DNA of 64,000 nucleotides from Enterobacteriaceae bacterium RIT693 (GCA_009668225.1 WJYK01000002.1:248001-312000), one strand, 5' to 3'; shown: positions 18,248-27,405, counted from the stretch's first letter. The notes: generated by a model not told the origin, from the letters alone. A program made the numbers and translations.

Positions 18248-19336
18248 ATGAAAAATAAAGACCCGGAGACACCAAACGGCCAACGCCTGCTGTCCCCCCA
18301 GCGCATGCAGTGGGCCAGCCTTGTTATAGCTTCAGGACTGTGCGGGCTGCTGCTCAGCTGGCTTAACATTCCTGCCGCGCTGCTGCTGGGGCCAATGATA
18401 GCCGGGATCATCGTCTCACTTAACGGCGCAAAAATTCAGCCGCACGGCACGCTGTTCCTGCTTGCCCAGGGCATTATCGGCTGCATGATCGCCGGTAAGA
18501 TGCCCCTCACCCTCAGCGCGACCTTCGGCTCCCACTGGCTGCTTTTTATCGTCTGCGTTTTTTCGGTTATTTTTGTGTGCATGCTGCTCGGCTGGATCAT
18601 GACCCGAATGCGCATTCTGCCCGGTACCACGGCGTTATGGGGGCTAAGTCCCGGCGCGGCAACGGCAATGACGCTGATGGCCGAAGCCAACGGCGCAGAC
18701 GCGCAGCTGGTGGCCGCCATGCAGTACCTGCGCGTCATGATGGTCGCGGGAGTGGCATCCGTGTTAATGAAAGTCTCAGGTACCCATGTCCCTCCTTCTC
18801 CGGCGGCGGTCAGTCTCTTCGCTCACGGCTCATACCTCGCGTTGGCAAAAACCTTCGGGCTGATTATCATCAGCTGTATCGCGGCCAAAGTCTTACGCCT
18901 TCCCGCTGGCGCCCTGCTTATCACGCTGGTTGCCGGCGTGGTGCTCTCACAAAATCAATGGATGGAAATAGCGCTACCGCAGTGGGTGCTGGTGCTCGCC
19001 TATACCATCGTCGGCTGGCGGATCGGGCTTAAATTCACCCGCCCGTTACTGAAACATGCGGCAAAGGTGCTGCCGCGCATCGCCGTCAGCATTGCTATCC
19101 TGATAGCCCTTTGCGGGGTGATGTCGGCCTGCCTGGTGTTTATCGCCGACGTTGATCCGCTCACCGCCTATTTAGCGATGAGCCCTGGCGGCGCGGATTC
19201 CGTGGCGATCATTGCCGCGTCCAGCAAACACATCGATATCGCCTTTGTGATGTCGATGCAGATGACCCGCTTCATTATCCTGGTCGCTTTCGGACCGATC
19301 ATCGCTAACCTAATGAAAAGACACGCCGGGAAATAA
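18248..19336 (+). CDS. AbrB-family membrane protein (putative permease)
   Basis: A 362-residue polytopic inner-membrane protein of the AbrB duplicated family (historically mislabelled ammonia monooxygenase or regulator). Two homologous halves can be seen, with LLLGPMIAGIIVSLNGAKI and GALLITLVAGVVLSQNQ at equivalent places, and the conserved LSPGAATAMTLMAE and MSPGGADSVAIIA loops. About ten membrane segments. The transported substrate is unknown. It is under a divergent TetR gene with two operators, and the next gene starts 4 bp after its stop. Confidence 0.85.
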   Translation: MKNKDPETPNGQRLLSPQRMQWASLVIASGLCGLLLSWLNIPAALLLGPMIAGIIVSLNGAKIQPHGTLFLLAQGIIGCMIAGKMPLTLSATFGSHWLLFIVCVFSVIFVCMLLGWIMTRMRILPGTTALWGLSPGAATAMTLMAEANGADAQLVAAMQYLRVMMVAGVASVLMKVSGTHVPPSPAAVSLFAHGSYLALAKTFGLIIISCIAAKVLRLPAGALLITLVAGVVLSQNQWMEIALPQWVLVLAYTIVGWRIGLKFTRPLLKHAAKVLPRIAVSIAILIALCGVMSACLVFIADVDPLTAYLAMSPGGADSVAIIAASSKHIDIAFVMSMQMTRFIILVAFGPIIANLMKRHAGK

Positions 19337-19340
19337 AAAA

Positions 19341-19652
19341 ATGCCTATCGCAATGAATCTGTTTATTGGGGCTTTACTGTGCAACGCGATTCCGCATCTG
19401 GTTTGCGGCCTGACGGGGGAGCGCTTCCCGACGCCGTTTGCCAGACCACGAGGCATTGGCCTGTCCCCGCCGGTGGTAAATTTTGTCTGGGGCGCGTTCA
19501 ACGCCCTTATCGCCCTGCTGTTGATCTCCAGCGCTGATGCCCATTTTGCGCAAGCCGATGATCTTATCCCGGCGGCAATCGGATTTGCAGTGATGGGCCT
19601 CTATCTTGCCCTCCATTTTGGCAAGGTGAAGCAGAGGCAAAAACAACCCTAA
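19341..19652 (+). CDS. Small inner-membrane protein
   Basis: 103 residues with three hydrophobic segments (about 4-22, 45-65 and 77-93), a proline/glycine-rich loop (FPTPFARPRGIGLSPP) and a basic C-terminus. It begins 4 bp after the AbrB-like permease and is almost certainly in the same operon. I do not recognise a named function; small accessory subunit or unrelated passenger are both possible. Confidence 0.75.
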   Translation: MPIAMNLFIGALLCNAIPHLVCGLTGERFPTPFARPRGIGLSPPVVNFVWGAFNALIALLLISSADAHFAQADDLIPAAIGFAVMGLYLALHFGKVKQRQKQP

Positions 19653-20005
19653 TAGCCCCGCGGGCATTCGGCACCGCGTCCCTGAGTCCGTTGCAGCCGG
19701 GGTGCGGAACGCTTCTGGCTGCCCCTCTTCCCCGTTAACTTATTAATGAGGTCATTATTTAATAGCGCTCGTCATACCTTAAATCCCGCCAGCTACCGTC
19801 CACACAGCGCTATATATTTAGCATCGTTATTAGTTGCGGGTAATTCATCAACAACGCTCAGCACATGGAATCAATCGTCCGTGGCCCACTGCGGTATTTT
19901 TGATAAAGCGGCGAGACTCCCTGCTGTAACCGATTGGTCCTGGGTTATTTCAGGTCTAACAAATGTACTACTCTACCGGCACTGGCTTTAAGAGCCCGGC
20001 AATAA
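19653..20005. other. Intergenic region without a supported gene
   Basis: This 353-bp gap lies between convergent genes. A possible 81-codon plus-strand frame at 19746-19991 has no ribosome-binding site and an unconvincing composition. I see no RNA gene or terminator with a clear T-tract. Confidence 0.45.
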
Positions 20006-20350
20006 TTAACGTGAAGCTGAACGCCGCTTCATTACTTCTTTCACATAATATTCAATAGCAATGTGATTCTCCCTGCTTACTTGCGCAATGAACGCCTGCA
20101 AAAAATCTAACGTAGCGTGAAGCGTATTCGCGACAAGATCATCGAAGTCACTTTGCGTGAACGGGTCGTTGCCGCTTATCTTTGAATGCTGTAACAATGT
20201 GTGGGCAGTGGTTTCGAGAACGGCGCGTCTGTAATCATCCGCAAGCAGAACGTCCAGATCCGCCTGGCGGATCTGAAACGTGAAGCTATAGCTGATAAAA
20301 CCTGAATCGACAGGCAGTGAGTAGGTCAGCCGGTCACCCTGCTGTTCCAC
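20006..20350 (-). CDS. Hypothetical protein, probably 5'-damaged
   Basis: 114 residues from a GTG at 20350, rich in charged residues, without membrane segments or known motifs. The reading frame stays open 21 codons upstream of the GTG with protein-like content (KKQKGSYATRTVNGEGYEPH) but has no start codon before a TAG at 20414-20416. A well-placed AGGAG plus ATG at 20447 begins another frame (MGSISREED, then stop). The simplest reading is that the original gene began at 20447 and is broken by small mutations near 20414-20421. Function unknown. Confidence 0.5.
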   Translation of the reverse strand: MEQQGDRLTYSLPVDSGFISYSFTFQIRQADLDVLLADDYRRAVLETTAHTLLQHSKISGNDPFTQSDFDDLVANTLHATLDFLQAFIAQVSRENHIAIEYYVKEVMKRRSASR

Positions 20351-20605
20351 ATGAGGTTCATACCCTTCCCCATTAACCGTACGGGTTGCATAGCTGCCCT
20401 TCTGCTTTTTTAACTATTTAATCTTCTTCGCGAGATATACTGCCCATTAAGGCCTCTCCTACTTATCCTGGCTTCAGGGAAAAAAGTCAATGACAAACCT
20501 CGAGTGATATCAGATAATTATCATTCAAGATCAGAAAGCAGATTGATAATAACTTACTATAATTAGCAAAACAGAAAATCTAAAACAACCAGGAATGGTG
20601 TCTAT

Positions 20606-21052
20606 ATGAATTTTTATGGGATTAATTATCTACAAACGCAGTCTAATCTAAATGATTACTTAAAATACATTGTTATTTTCAGCACGTTATTTGTTTTAAT
20701 CGTTGCTTTCAGCTTGTATATGCGTCACCGCCTGCAGACCAAGTATCGAGACTTAACGATTATTGCCTTCTTGTTTTTGCTTTTCATTTCTGGCGTGCAG
20801 TATGCAGATTATACCGACAGTCAAAACCTACACTCAAAATCATCGCAAATGGTAAATTTCGTCAGGCTGTTATCAAAAGAAAAAAATGCAGATATAAACT
20901 CTATTTTTTCCAGCTCGGTGCAATTGTCGGATGGCGTCATCGTTAAAGTCAAAGATCGCTATTATCGTGTAAACTTAAGCGCAGATCAACAGACCTATAA
21001 CTTAGAGGAAACCTGGTTAACGAACCCGGATATCACCATTATTAAGAATTGA
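20606..21052 (+). CDS. DUF3290 family membrane protein
   Basis: 148 residues: two N-terminal membrane helices (about 22-39 and 50-66) and an extracytoplasmic C-terminal domain with the pattern SDGVIVKVKDRYYRVNL typical of DUF3290. The upstream AGGAATG is a reasonable ribosome-binding region. It sits immediately before a DUF421 gene; the two families are commonly adjacent, mostly in Firmicutes. The pair is noticeably AT-rich relative to its neighbours. Function unknown. Confidence 0.8.
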   Translation: MNFYGINYLQTQSNLNDYLKYIVIFSTLFVLIVAFSLYMRHRLQTKYRDLTIIAFLFLLFISGVQYADYTDSQNLHSKSSQMVNFVRLLSKEKNADINSIFSSSVQLSDGVIVKVKDRYYRVNLSADQQTYNLEETWLTNPDITIIKN

Positions 21053-21060
21053 GGAACCAC

Positions 21061-21696
21061 ATGATTATATACACACCTATTATAATAAAATTGGGGCTGG
21101 GCATCCTTTGTCTGATTGTACAAATAAATCTCATGGGGAAAGGCAACCTGGCCCCGTCGTCTGCGATGGATCAGGTTCAGAACTATGTTTTAGGCGGCAT
21201 TATCGGCGGCGTGATTTACAATGAATCTATTACGGTACTGCAATTTGTGCTGGTATTAATTATCTGGACTCTGCTGGTGTTTGTCCTTAAGTTCTTAAAG
21301 GAGAATAATCGCTTCGTAAAACGGATCATTGATGGCAAACCTATTACTCTGGTACATAATGGCAGCGTTGATGTTAAGGAATGCTTAAGAAATGGTGTCT
21401 CTGCCAATGACTTAATGTTTAAATTAAGAGCCAATGGCATTTATGAAGTGGAACAGCTAAAACGCGTAGTTCTCGAGCAAAATGGGCAACTGACGATTAT
21501 CCAAAGCGGCGATGAAAACATTCGTTATCCAATAATAGTAGATGGCTTAGCGAACCATGATCTGCTTGAGATCATTAATAAAGATAAAGAATGGTTAGAG
21601 GCAAAAATTGCGGAACAAGGCTTCAGTAAAATCAGTGAAGTCTATTTAGGTGAATATTTGTCTGGCAGAATTAATTTGTACGGCTATGCAAGATAG
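21061..21696 (+). CDS. DUF421 (YetF-like) membrane protein
   Basis: 211 residues. Membrane helices at the N-terminus (about 5-25 and 45-80) precede a soluble DUF421 domain with the family hallmarks RIIDGKPITLVHNGSVD and LMFKLRANGIYEVEQLKRVV. The ATG at 21061 is chosen because GAGG lies 7 bases upstream; the TTG at 21049 overlaps the previous gene and is less likely. Spacing of 8 bp from the DUF3290 gene indicates one operon and probably one complex. YetF-like proteins have been linked to spore and envelope stress contexts in Bacillus, but the role here is unknown. Confidence 0.82.
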   Translation: MIIYTPIIIKLGLGILCLIVQINLMGKGNLAPSSAMDQVQNYVLGGIIGGVIYNESITVLQFVLVLIIWTLLVFVLKFLKENNRFVKRIIDGKPITLVHNGSVDVKECLRNGVSANDLMFKLRANGIYEVEQLKRVVLEQNGQLTIIQSGDENIRYPIIVDGLANHDLLEIINKDKEWLEAKIAEQGFSKISEVYLGEYLSGRINLYGYAR

Positions 21697-21802
21697 CCGC
21701 CAAATTCACGTCTGATGAGCCATCTGGGCGGTTTTGATAATGTACTGATTTCACAGAGTTTGATCGCCAGGGAAAGACTCATTTCACCTATGCGTTGCCA
21801 CT

Positions 21803-22714
21803 TTACGTCGGGTCAATTAGCGTGTCGTTAACGTCCTGGTGCGGAACAGCGATCGCCGCCGTTCTCAGCGTCTTAAGCAGAAGCTCATAAAGGCTCCCCA
21901 CTGCCGCAGAGTCTTTTGAGGCGCGGCTTCGGTACAGGGACACCGCCATCGGTTCGAGAGGCCCTAATGCTTGTTCCCCGCCCAAAATTTCGAGGTGGGA
22001 AGGCACGCTGCACTGGGTCAGCACGGCAACGGCGAGTCCACTTTCTACAGCGGCAAGTTGCCCCGAGAGGCTCGAGCTATTATAAACCACTTTATATCTG
22101 CGCCCCTGCAATGCTAACGAGTTGATAGCACTGCGTTTTGCCAGGCTTTCGCTCTCATATACCGCAATCGGCAACGGGTCCCGGCGCCAGACTTCAAATT
22201 GCGGAGAACCCACCCAGACCATAGGCTCGTGAAATAAGAGCGTTCCCTGGTTGGGGTGCTCCCTGGATACCAAAGCCAAATCTAAATCGCCGCTCTCAAT
22301 ACGGGGAATAAGCGACGTCGATTGCTCGCAGCTTAACTCGATTTCTACCGAGGCAAAATTTGGCGCAAACCGCTTGAGCACAGGCGTCAGGTATTTTGCG
22401 GCATAATCGTCAGGTACGCCCAGGCGAATACGTCCGGTGAGTTCCTTGCCGTGAAATGCGGCCTGAGCCTCAGCATGCAGATCCAGCATACGCCGCGCAT
22501 ATCCCAACAATTTTTGTCCGTCCGGCGTGAGCTGATTCTGCCGGGGGCCCCGCATCAGGAGCTGGCATCCCAAAGCAGACTCCAGCTTTTTAAGCTGCAT
22601 GCTTACCGCTGACTGGGACCGGTGCACTTCAGGTGCGGCCGCAGAAAGCGAGCCGGCATTCACTACCGCCACAAAGCATTTGAGCCAGTCCATCTGCAGA
22701 TCCTGATACGTCAT
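21803..22714 (-). CDS. LysR-family regulator of the azlCD pair (inferred)
   Basis: 303 residues. Winged HTH at residues 5-65 (LKCFVAVVNAGSLSAAAPEV, then SQSAVSMQLKKLESALG) and an effector domain (GRIRLGVPDDYAAKYL). GGGGCGAG precedes the ATG. It is divergent from azlC, with about 118 bp between the starts, and LysR regulators often control such exporters in response to the exported amino acid. The HTH resembles the LrhA/HexA branch, but I cannot name an ortholog. Confidence 0.87.
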   Translation of the reverse strand: MTYQDLQMDWLKCFVAVVNAGSLSAAAPEVHRSQSAVSMQLKKLESALGCQLLMRGPRQNQLTPDGQKLLGYARRMLDLHAEAQAAFHGKELTGRIRLGVPDDYAAKYLTPVLKRFAPNFASVEIELSCEQSTSLIPRIESGDLDLALVSREHPNQGTLLFHEPMVWVGSPQFEVWRRDPLPIAVYESESLAKRSAINSLALQGRRYKVVYNSSSLSGQLAAVESGLAVAVLTQCSVPSHLEILGGEQALGPLEPMAVSLYRSRASKDSAAVGSLYELLLKTLRTAAIAVPHQDVNDTLIDPT

Positions 22715-22832
22715 TCTCGCCCCATTATTTGATTATCAAATAGTACAAATCACTATTATGCGATTTCTTAAATCCACTGGTAAAGGCATAGTGCAACTCT
22801 TCATCGCTGTAGGGTTAAGCAGAGGTATGACA

Positions 22833-23549
22833 ATGCCCAGCAACAATACCAGGTTATGCCAGTTAGACAGGAGTCTCATCGGTTCGGGTTTTCGCCAGCT
22901 TGTGCCGGTGTCCATTTTTGTCGCTATTTTCGGTGCGGCTTTTGGCTTGGCCGCGACGCAGAAAGGCTTGAGCCACTCAACCACGGTCATGATGAGTTCA
23001 CTGGTTTTTGCAGGCTATGCCCAGTTCGCCGTCCTCGATCTTTGGGGAGCTCAAATGCCTGTGCTCACAATGATAGTGACCGTATTTGCCATTAATGCCA
23101 GACATCTGCTTATGGGCGCGACGTTGTACCCATGGCTGCGCTTGTTATCGCCGGCAAAACGTTACGGGATCATGACCCTCGCGTCGGATGCTAACTGGGC
23201 AATGTCTATGAAAGCCTTTAGCCGCGAGCAGCCCGGGCTGGGTTTACTGTTTGGCGGCGGGCTTGCGCTCTGGTTATTCTGGGTAGCCGGAACGGCTATT
23301 GGCCTCTATTTCGGTAGCGCGATGAGCGATCCCAAAAGTTATGGTCTGGATATGGTTATGGGATGTTTTCTTCTCTCGATGGTATTTGAAGGTGAGAGAA
23401 GCCTGCGGATGTTTGCTACCTGGACCGTTGCAGCCATAACATCGCTGCTGGCGCACGGGTGGCTGGCAGAGAATAGCCACGTTATCGCCGGAGCCGTGGC
23501 TGGAGGCATGATGGGCGTTCTCCTGGAGGGGCGAAAAAATGGACAGTGA
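22833..23549 (+). CDS. azlC: AzlC-family branched-chain amino acid exporter subunit
   Basis: 238 residues with about seven membrane segments. The family core is visible: PVSIFVAIFGAAFGLAATQKG, then SSLVFAGYAQFAVLDLW and INARHLLMGATLYPWL. AzlC forms an inner-membrane exporter with the small AzlD subunit and exports branched-chain or related amino acids. I chose the ATG at 22833 because AGAGG ends 7 bases upstream; an in-frame ATG at 22758 adds an unsupported leader. The next gene overlaps by 11 bp. Confidence 0.85.
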   Translation: MPSNNTRLCQLDRSLIGSGFRQLVPVSIFVAIFGAAFGLAATQKGLSHSTTVMMSSLVFAGYAQFAVLDLWGAQMPVLTMIVTVFAINARHLLMGATLYPWLRLLSPAKRYGIMTLASDANWAMSMKAFSREQPGLGLLFGGGLALWLFWVAGTAIGLYFGSAMSDPKSYGLDMVMGCFLLSMVFEGERSLRMFATWTVAAITSLLAHGWLAENSHVIAGAVAGGMMGVLLEGRKNGQ

Positions 23550-23847
23550 TCTTATGCAGGCAGGCCCGCTTACCATCGTACTGGTGATGGCCATTGTTAC
23601 GCTCGCAACCCGCTGGGGTGGCGTATACGTAATGTCATTAATGCCATTCAGCAACCGAATGAAAACCTTTATTCAGGCGATGTCCGGGTCTGTGCTTGTG
23701 GCCATTCTTGCCCCTGTTGCCGCTGAGGGCGACAAAGGCGCTCAAATGGCGTTGCTGACTACGGCGCTTCTTATGCTGCTGCTAAAAAGACCCTTACTTG
23801 CCATAAGCGGCGGGATAATCGTTTGTGCGTTAATAAGACACATTTAG
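23539..23847 (+). CDS. azlD: AzlD-family exporter subunit
   Basis: 102 residues with about four membrane helices. It has the AzlD features LATRWGGVYVMSLMPFSNRM and GSVLVAILAPV. It overlaps azlC by 11 bp, which implies translational coupling and equal expression of the two subunits of the exporter. Confidence 0.85.
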   Translation: MDSDLMQAGPLTIVLVMAIVTLATRWGGVYVMSLMPFSNRMKTFIQAMSGSVLVAILAPVAAEGDKGAQMALLTTALLMLLLKRPLLAISGGIIVCALIRHI

Positions 23848-23939
23848 CGGGAGGGTGTCATCATCTAGTCGTTAAAAGCCTTTCGCCAATCGCCCAAAAA
23901 AGGGATGGCCCTTCCCGGTCCCCATGTCGGCTACCTGTT

Positions 23940-24476
23940 TTAAACAAGGTCACCTTTTTGGTAAGGCACACCATACTTCCATCGTGTCTCGAAGTGTTCC
24001 TGATAAAGTTTGATCACTCGCGGTACATGCCTGAGAACCAGAATATTTTCGCTATTGGCCTTTTCCGCGGTCGGTGTGTAGTTGAAAGAACCTGTTTCCA
24101 GGATGCGGCCATCAATAATCATCACCTTGTCATGCTGAATGTGGTAATGACTATCCACACGAATGGCTACGCCATGGCTTATCGCATCAGGTACAGCGAC
24201 GAGGGCAAGTCTGTTGGCCCTGTTCGCGCGATGATCGATGACAACCGAAACTTTCACACCACGCTCAGCCGCTTTACCCAGCGCAGCAACAATATCCGGT
24301 GCTTTAAATTCATAGGCCATCATTTCAATCGATTTATGGGCGCTATTAATCAGGCGTAACACCCTTGTTTGGGCTGAATGACCGTCTTTGCCGGATGAAA
24401 ATCCAACCTCTACAGAAGGTGAAGCAGCAGTGGCACTCGAGATGCAAAACAGCAATCCACATAACACTTTTAACAT
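23940..24476 (-). CDS. Secreted/periplasmic phospholipase-D-family nuclease, Nuc-like
   Basis: 178 residues. An N-terminal Sec signal peptide (MLKVLCGLLFCISSATAASP) is followed by a single PLD domain with one HKD motif (HIQHDKVMIIDGRILETGSFN). The single HKD, the size and the signal peptide are those of the Salmonella/IncN-plasmid Nuc endonuclease, which dimerises to build one active site and cuts single- and double-stranded DNA in the periplasm. AGGGG lies 7 bases before the ATG. The relatives are often plasmid-borne, so a mobile origin is plausible but not shown. Confidence 0.85.
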   Translation of the reverse strand: MLKVLCGLLFCISSATAASPSVEVGFSSGKDGHSAQTRVLRLINSAHKSIEMMAYEFKAPDIVAALGKAAERGVKVSVVIDHRANRANRLALVAVPDAISHGVAIRVDSHYHIQHDKVMIIDGRILETGSFNYTPTAEKANSENILVLRHVPRVIKLYQEHFETRWKYGVPYQKGDLV

Positions 24477-24725
24477 GAGAAACCCCTGGGAAAGCCAAAA
24501 TCACGCCAGATTACCCTCACGAATATGCGTGGACATTGTCTAAAATCAATCAGGTCGTTTGAAGGGGGTGACCCCGACAGAATCACAGGTCAGCATATTC
24601 CAATCGTTACGTTTGCTTAGACACATTTCGCAAACCTGAAAGATGCTCCATTCTGGCAGCTAAGGCAAAACTATCAGGCTACGAGGAGCAGACATGAATA
24701 TTCCCTTACTCAGGTATTTTTTCTC

Positions 24726-25202
24726 TCAGTCCGCTATAGCCTTACTCATGTTGACCCCCGTCACACCAAAACCACTGGTCTCGTAGATATGCCGGGCACG
24801 GACATTATCGCCAGCAACACGCAGTCTGATCTCTTTGAAACCCTTTTCACGCAGATACGCTTCAAAATCACGAAGAGACTGTTTACCTAGCCCTCGTCCC
24901 TGGCAGGCGTTGAATATATGAAAATCATAAATAAAAACAGTCCCCATAGCGGAGTCTGGTTTATACCAGAGATAACCTATATGCCTGGCAGTGTGATCTG
25001 ACTGCTCAGAAATACACAGTAACACTTGTCCTGGAGTATTGACCCCCTCCGTTAGCGCTTCCGATATTTCCTTATTCGCTTTTACAAGAGAATCAGTAGG
25101 GGAAAGCCCATAGTTTGACCCGATCTCATCAGCATAATCAGAAATAAAATATTGAAGAAACGCCGGATACTCTTCTGCAGTCATTGAGCGAAACGAGATC
25201 AT
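24726..25202 (-). CDS. GNAT-family N-acetyltransferase
   Basis: 158 residues. The acetyl-CoA-binding loop is QGRGLGKQSLRDFEAYLREK, preceded by IYDFHIFNACQ (strand beta-4) and followed by RLRVAGDNVRARHIYETSGF, which is the standard motif A/B arrangement. It transfers an acetyl group to an amine; the substrate (antibiotic, amino acid or protein) cannot be read. GGGG six bases upstream supports the start. The gene stands alone between the nuclease gene and the pga remnant. Confidence 0.82.
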   Translation of the reverse strand: MISFRSMTAEEYPAFLQYFISDYADEIGSNYGLSPTDSLVKANKEISEALTEGVNTPGQVLLCISEQSDHTARHIGYLWYKPDSAMGTVFIYDFHIFNACQGRGLGKQSLRDFEAYLREKGFKEIRLRVAGDNVRARHIYETSGFGVTGVNMSKAIAD

Positions 25203-25442
25203 CCTTTACCCCTTAGCGATAGAACCTGAAGAAAATATGGAAAAGATAAGTAGCGCTGCGACGCCTGAGTGTCAATATAATTCACTTCTGAAGCCAGGCT
25301 GGAACATGTTGATGAACATAAAGTGGGGTCATGATGTCCGCTCCTGGCACAAAACAGACCTTCGAATTAAGCTCCCCCTTCCCCGGTAAAAAGCACCTGG
25401 AATATAGCGCCGCCGTTTAGCACAGCGGCGCTAAGCAACAGG

Positions 25443-25877
25443 CTACGCCCGCTCGCTCTCCGCCCGGCTGCTTTTCAGATCCACAATCTGCCCTATCTGG
25501 TCATGGTACACCGTCAGCAAATTATGCTGGCTCATCTCCGATATCAGCTGCGGCGGCACGTTAAAACTTTGCGCCAGCTCGTTAACGTGCAGCGGTGCCT
25601 GGCTGCTGTGGTAGCGCGCGCTGTGCCTGCGCAGACTGTACTGGTACCAAAGAATAAGTAGCCAGCCGTTGATCGCCGCCATCAGCAAATAGATCAGCAC
25701 GGTGTTAAGCGAACCGGTAATCACCTCCCCACGCTGGTCGGGAAAGGCCACCAGCTGTAGCAGCAGATTTTTATAGGCGAAGAAGATAAAACCGGCCCAG
25801 GCGACGCAGGTTAGCAGGCCATCAAAGATGCGCGGGCCAACCCGGCGTTCGGTCAAGATCAATGCGTTGGCGTTCAT
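25443..25877 (-). CDS. pgaD: PgaD, poly-N-acetylglucosamine synthesis protein
   Basis: 144 residues with two membrane helices (about 22-42 and 58-80) and a cytoplasmic C-terminal tail, the layout of PgaD. In an intact operon PgaD pairs with the glycosyltransferase PgaC to polymerise beta-1,6-N-acetylglucosamine in the inner membrane under c-di-GMP control. Its ATG directly overlaps the stop region of the pgaC remnant (25877). The frame itself is intact, but with pgaA and pgaC truncated and pgaB missing it should have no working partner in this locus. Confidence 0.85.
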   Translation of the reverse strand: MNANALILTERRVGPRIFDGLLTCVAWAGFIFFAYKNLLLQLVAFPDQRGEVITGSLNTVLIYLLMAAINGWLLILWYQYSLRRHSARYHSSQAPLHVNELAQSFNVPPQLISEMSQHNLLTVYHDQIGQIVDLKSSRAESERA

Positions 25878-26717
25878 TACACTCTTCCTTTTCCACGGTC
25901 AGGGCTTACCCAGCGCGCGCGGGCGCGTCTGCGTTTTAGCATCACTTTAGGGAATGAAACCAGGGTGGTTAGCAGGCCTATCATCCAGTACATCATCGGG
26001 AACCAGATGATCCAGAACAGCGAACCGGCAATGCGCTTCTCATAGCGTCGTTCAATAAACAGGCTGACGAGGAACTGCATCAGGCACATCACGCCCAGCA
26101 TCAGGCCGGTAAAGGCCGGGGGAAACAGGCTCTGGACGACAAGATTGGCCGGAAGCGCGAACGACTGGCTGGCGATAAACAACAGAACGGTGATGGCATA
26201 GGCAAATGCCCACACCGTTGATAACACATACTCCATAAACAGCGGCCACATGCGGCGGTGTTCCCAGCGGAACAGGCGGCGGATATTCACCAGGAAAACC
26301 TCTGCCCCACCCTGCGCCCAGCGCAGGCGCTGCTTCCATAATCCTCTTAGCGTCTCCGGCATCAGGATCCAGCACAGCGCCCGCGGCTCGAAGAAAATGG
26401 TCCAGTGGCTGAGCTGTAATTTCCAGCTGATGTCTATATCTTCGGTGATCATATCCGGGCTCCAGTAGCCGACGTCCGCCAGCGCCTGACGGCGAAACGC
26501 GGCAATCACCCCGGAGACGGTAAACACCCGGCCATAGATGCGTTGGGTACGTTTAATCAGCCCGATAATGGAAGAAAACTCCCCGACCTGGATCCGGCCA
26601 ATCAGGTTGGATCGCGTGCGGATACGTGGGTTACCGGTGACCGCCCCGACGTGGGGATGCTGGATCAGCGGTGCGGCCAGATACGCCGCCGTATCTCGCT
26701 CCAGCAGCGCGTCGCCA
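25877..26717 (-). pseudogene. pgaC: PgaC glycosyltransferase, 5'-truncated remnant
   Basis: From about 26717 the frame matches PgaC from the GDALLxRD segment to the C-terminus: [33 protein letters not shown], the QxxRW-type motif QRLRWAQGG, and the end [12 protein letters not shown]. The first 170 or so residues, with the N-terminal membrane part and the first Asp of the GT2 site, are absent. Upstream DNA is pgaA, in a different frame, so no fusion protein is made. The internal GTG at 26527 is not a native start. The remnant cannot form a complete GT2 active site. Confidence 0.9.
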
Positions 26718-26718
26718 C

Positions 26719-27405
26719 CTCATCTGCCAGGGCAAGCGCGGGCGTGCTGACTCTGTTCAGCGTCAGGCTGGTTATCAGGTTCTGGCGTACGGTTTTATCT
26801 TCCGGCACAAGCGCGAGGGCCCGCGTGTCGCTCAGCAGTTGATCCCATGTCTTCCCCTGTCGCAGAGAAACATAAGACAGCGTCTGCAGATGCGCCGGGC
26901 TAAGATGTTCTTTAACCAGGCGCAGGGCTGCATCCCTCGCCTGCCACTCTTTTCGCCCGTCAGCCAGCGTTTTAATTTTCCCCATACGGTAGTCATCGTT
27001 TCCGGGTGAAAGCCGTAGCGCCTCGTCCCAGAGGGAAAGCGACGACGCCCACCGTCGCAGATTGCGCAAGGACTGCGCGGCGGCGGCAACGCCCCGTGCC
27101 GGAATGGAAACTCGCCCCTGAAAATGCTGCCAGACGCTAACCACTTCATCATCATGCCCGGCCCAGGAAGCAACCTGCAGCCAGTCTGCCACCTGCTCCG
27201 GATTAAGCGGCCTGCGCCGCTCCTCAAGCCTGAGCCCATCCAGCAAAGGCTGATAATTACCGCTGCGAGCCTGCAAGACCTGGCTGTCATATAACGATGT
27301 CGCCCCCATCCCCTGAAGCGGGAGCAATCCTGGCACGACTAAAAATAGCGAGAGTTTCGCGCCATGATAAAAGATTAACTTGTTGATACTCAGCCGTTGT
27401 CCCAT
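26719..27405 (-). pseudogene. pgaA: PgaA outer-membrane porin, 3'-truncated remnant
   Basis: The frame starts at 27405 with a signal-peptide-like N-terminus and matches the N-terminal TPR-like periplasmic region of PgaA (LYDSQVLQARSGNYQPLL, IPARGVAAAAQSLRNL). Similarity ends at LALADE (about 26719); the frame then runs 18 codons into out-of-frame pgaC sequence and stops at 26665. The rest of the TPR region and the whole beta-barrel that exports poly-N-acetylglucosamine are missing. It follows that the locus cannot export this polymer. Confidence 0.88.

Noticed and set aside
19746-19991. An 81-codon + strand frame
   Set aside because: No ribosome-binding site, no domain, and located in a gap between convergent genes.
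24694-24783. A short frame with a good ribosome-binding site (GAGGAG) on the + strand
   Set aside because: It encodes only about 30 residues and runs into the 3' end of the GNAT gene antisense; at most a gene fragment.
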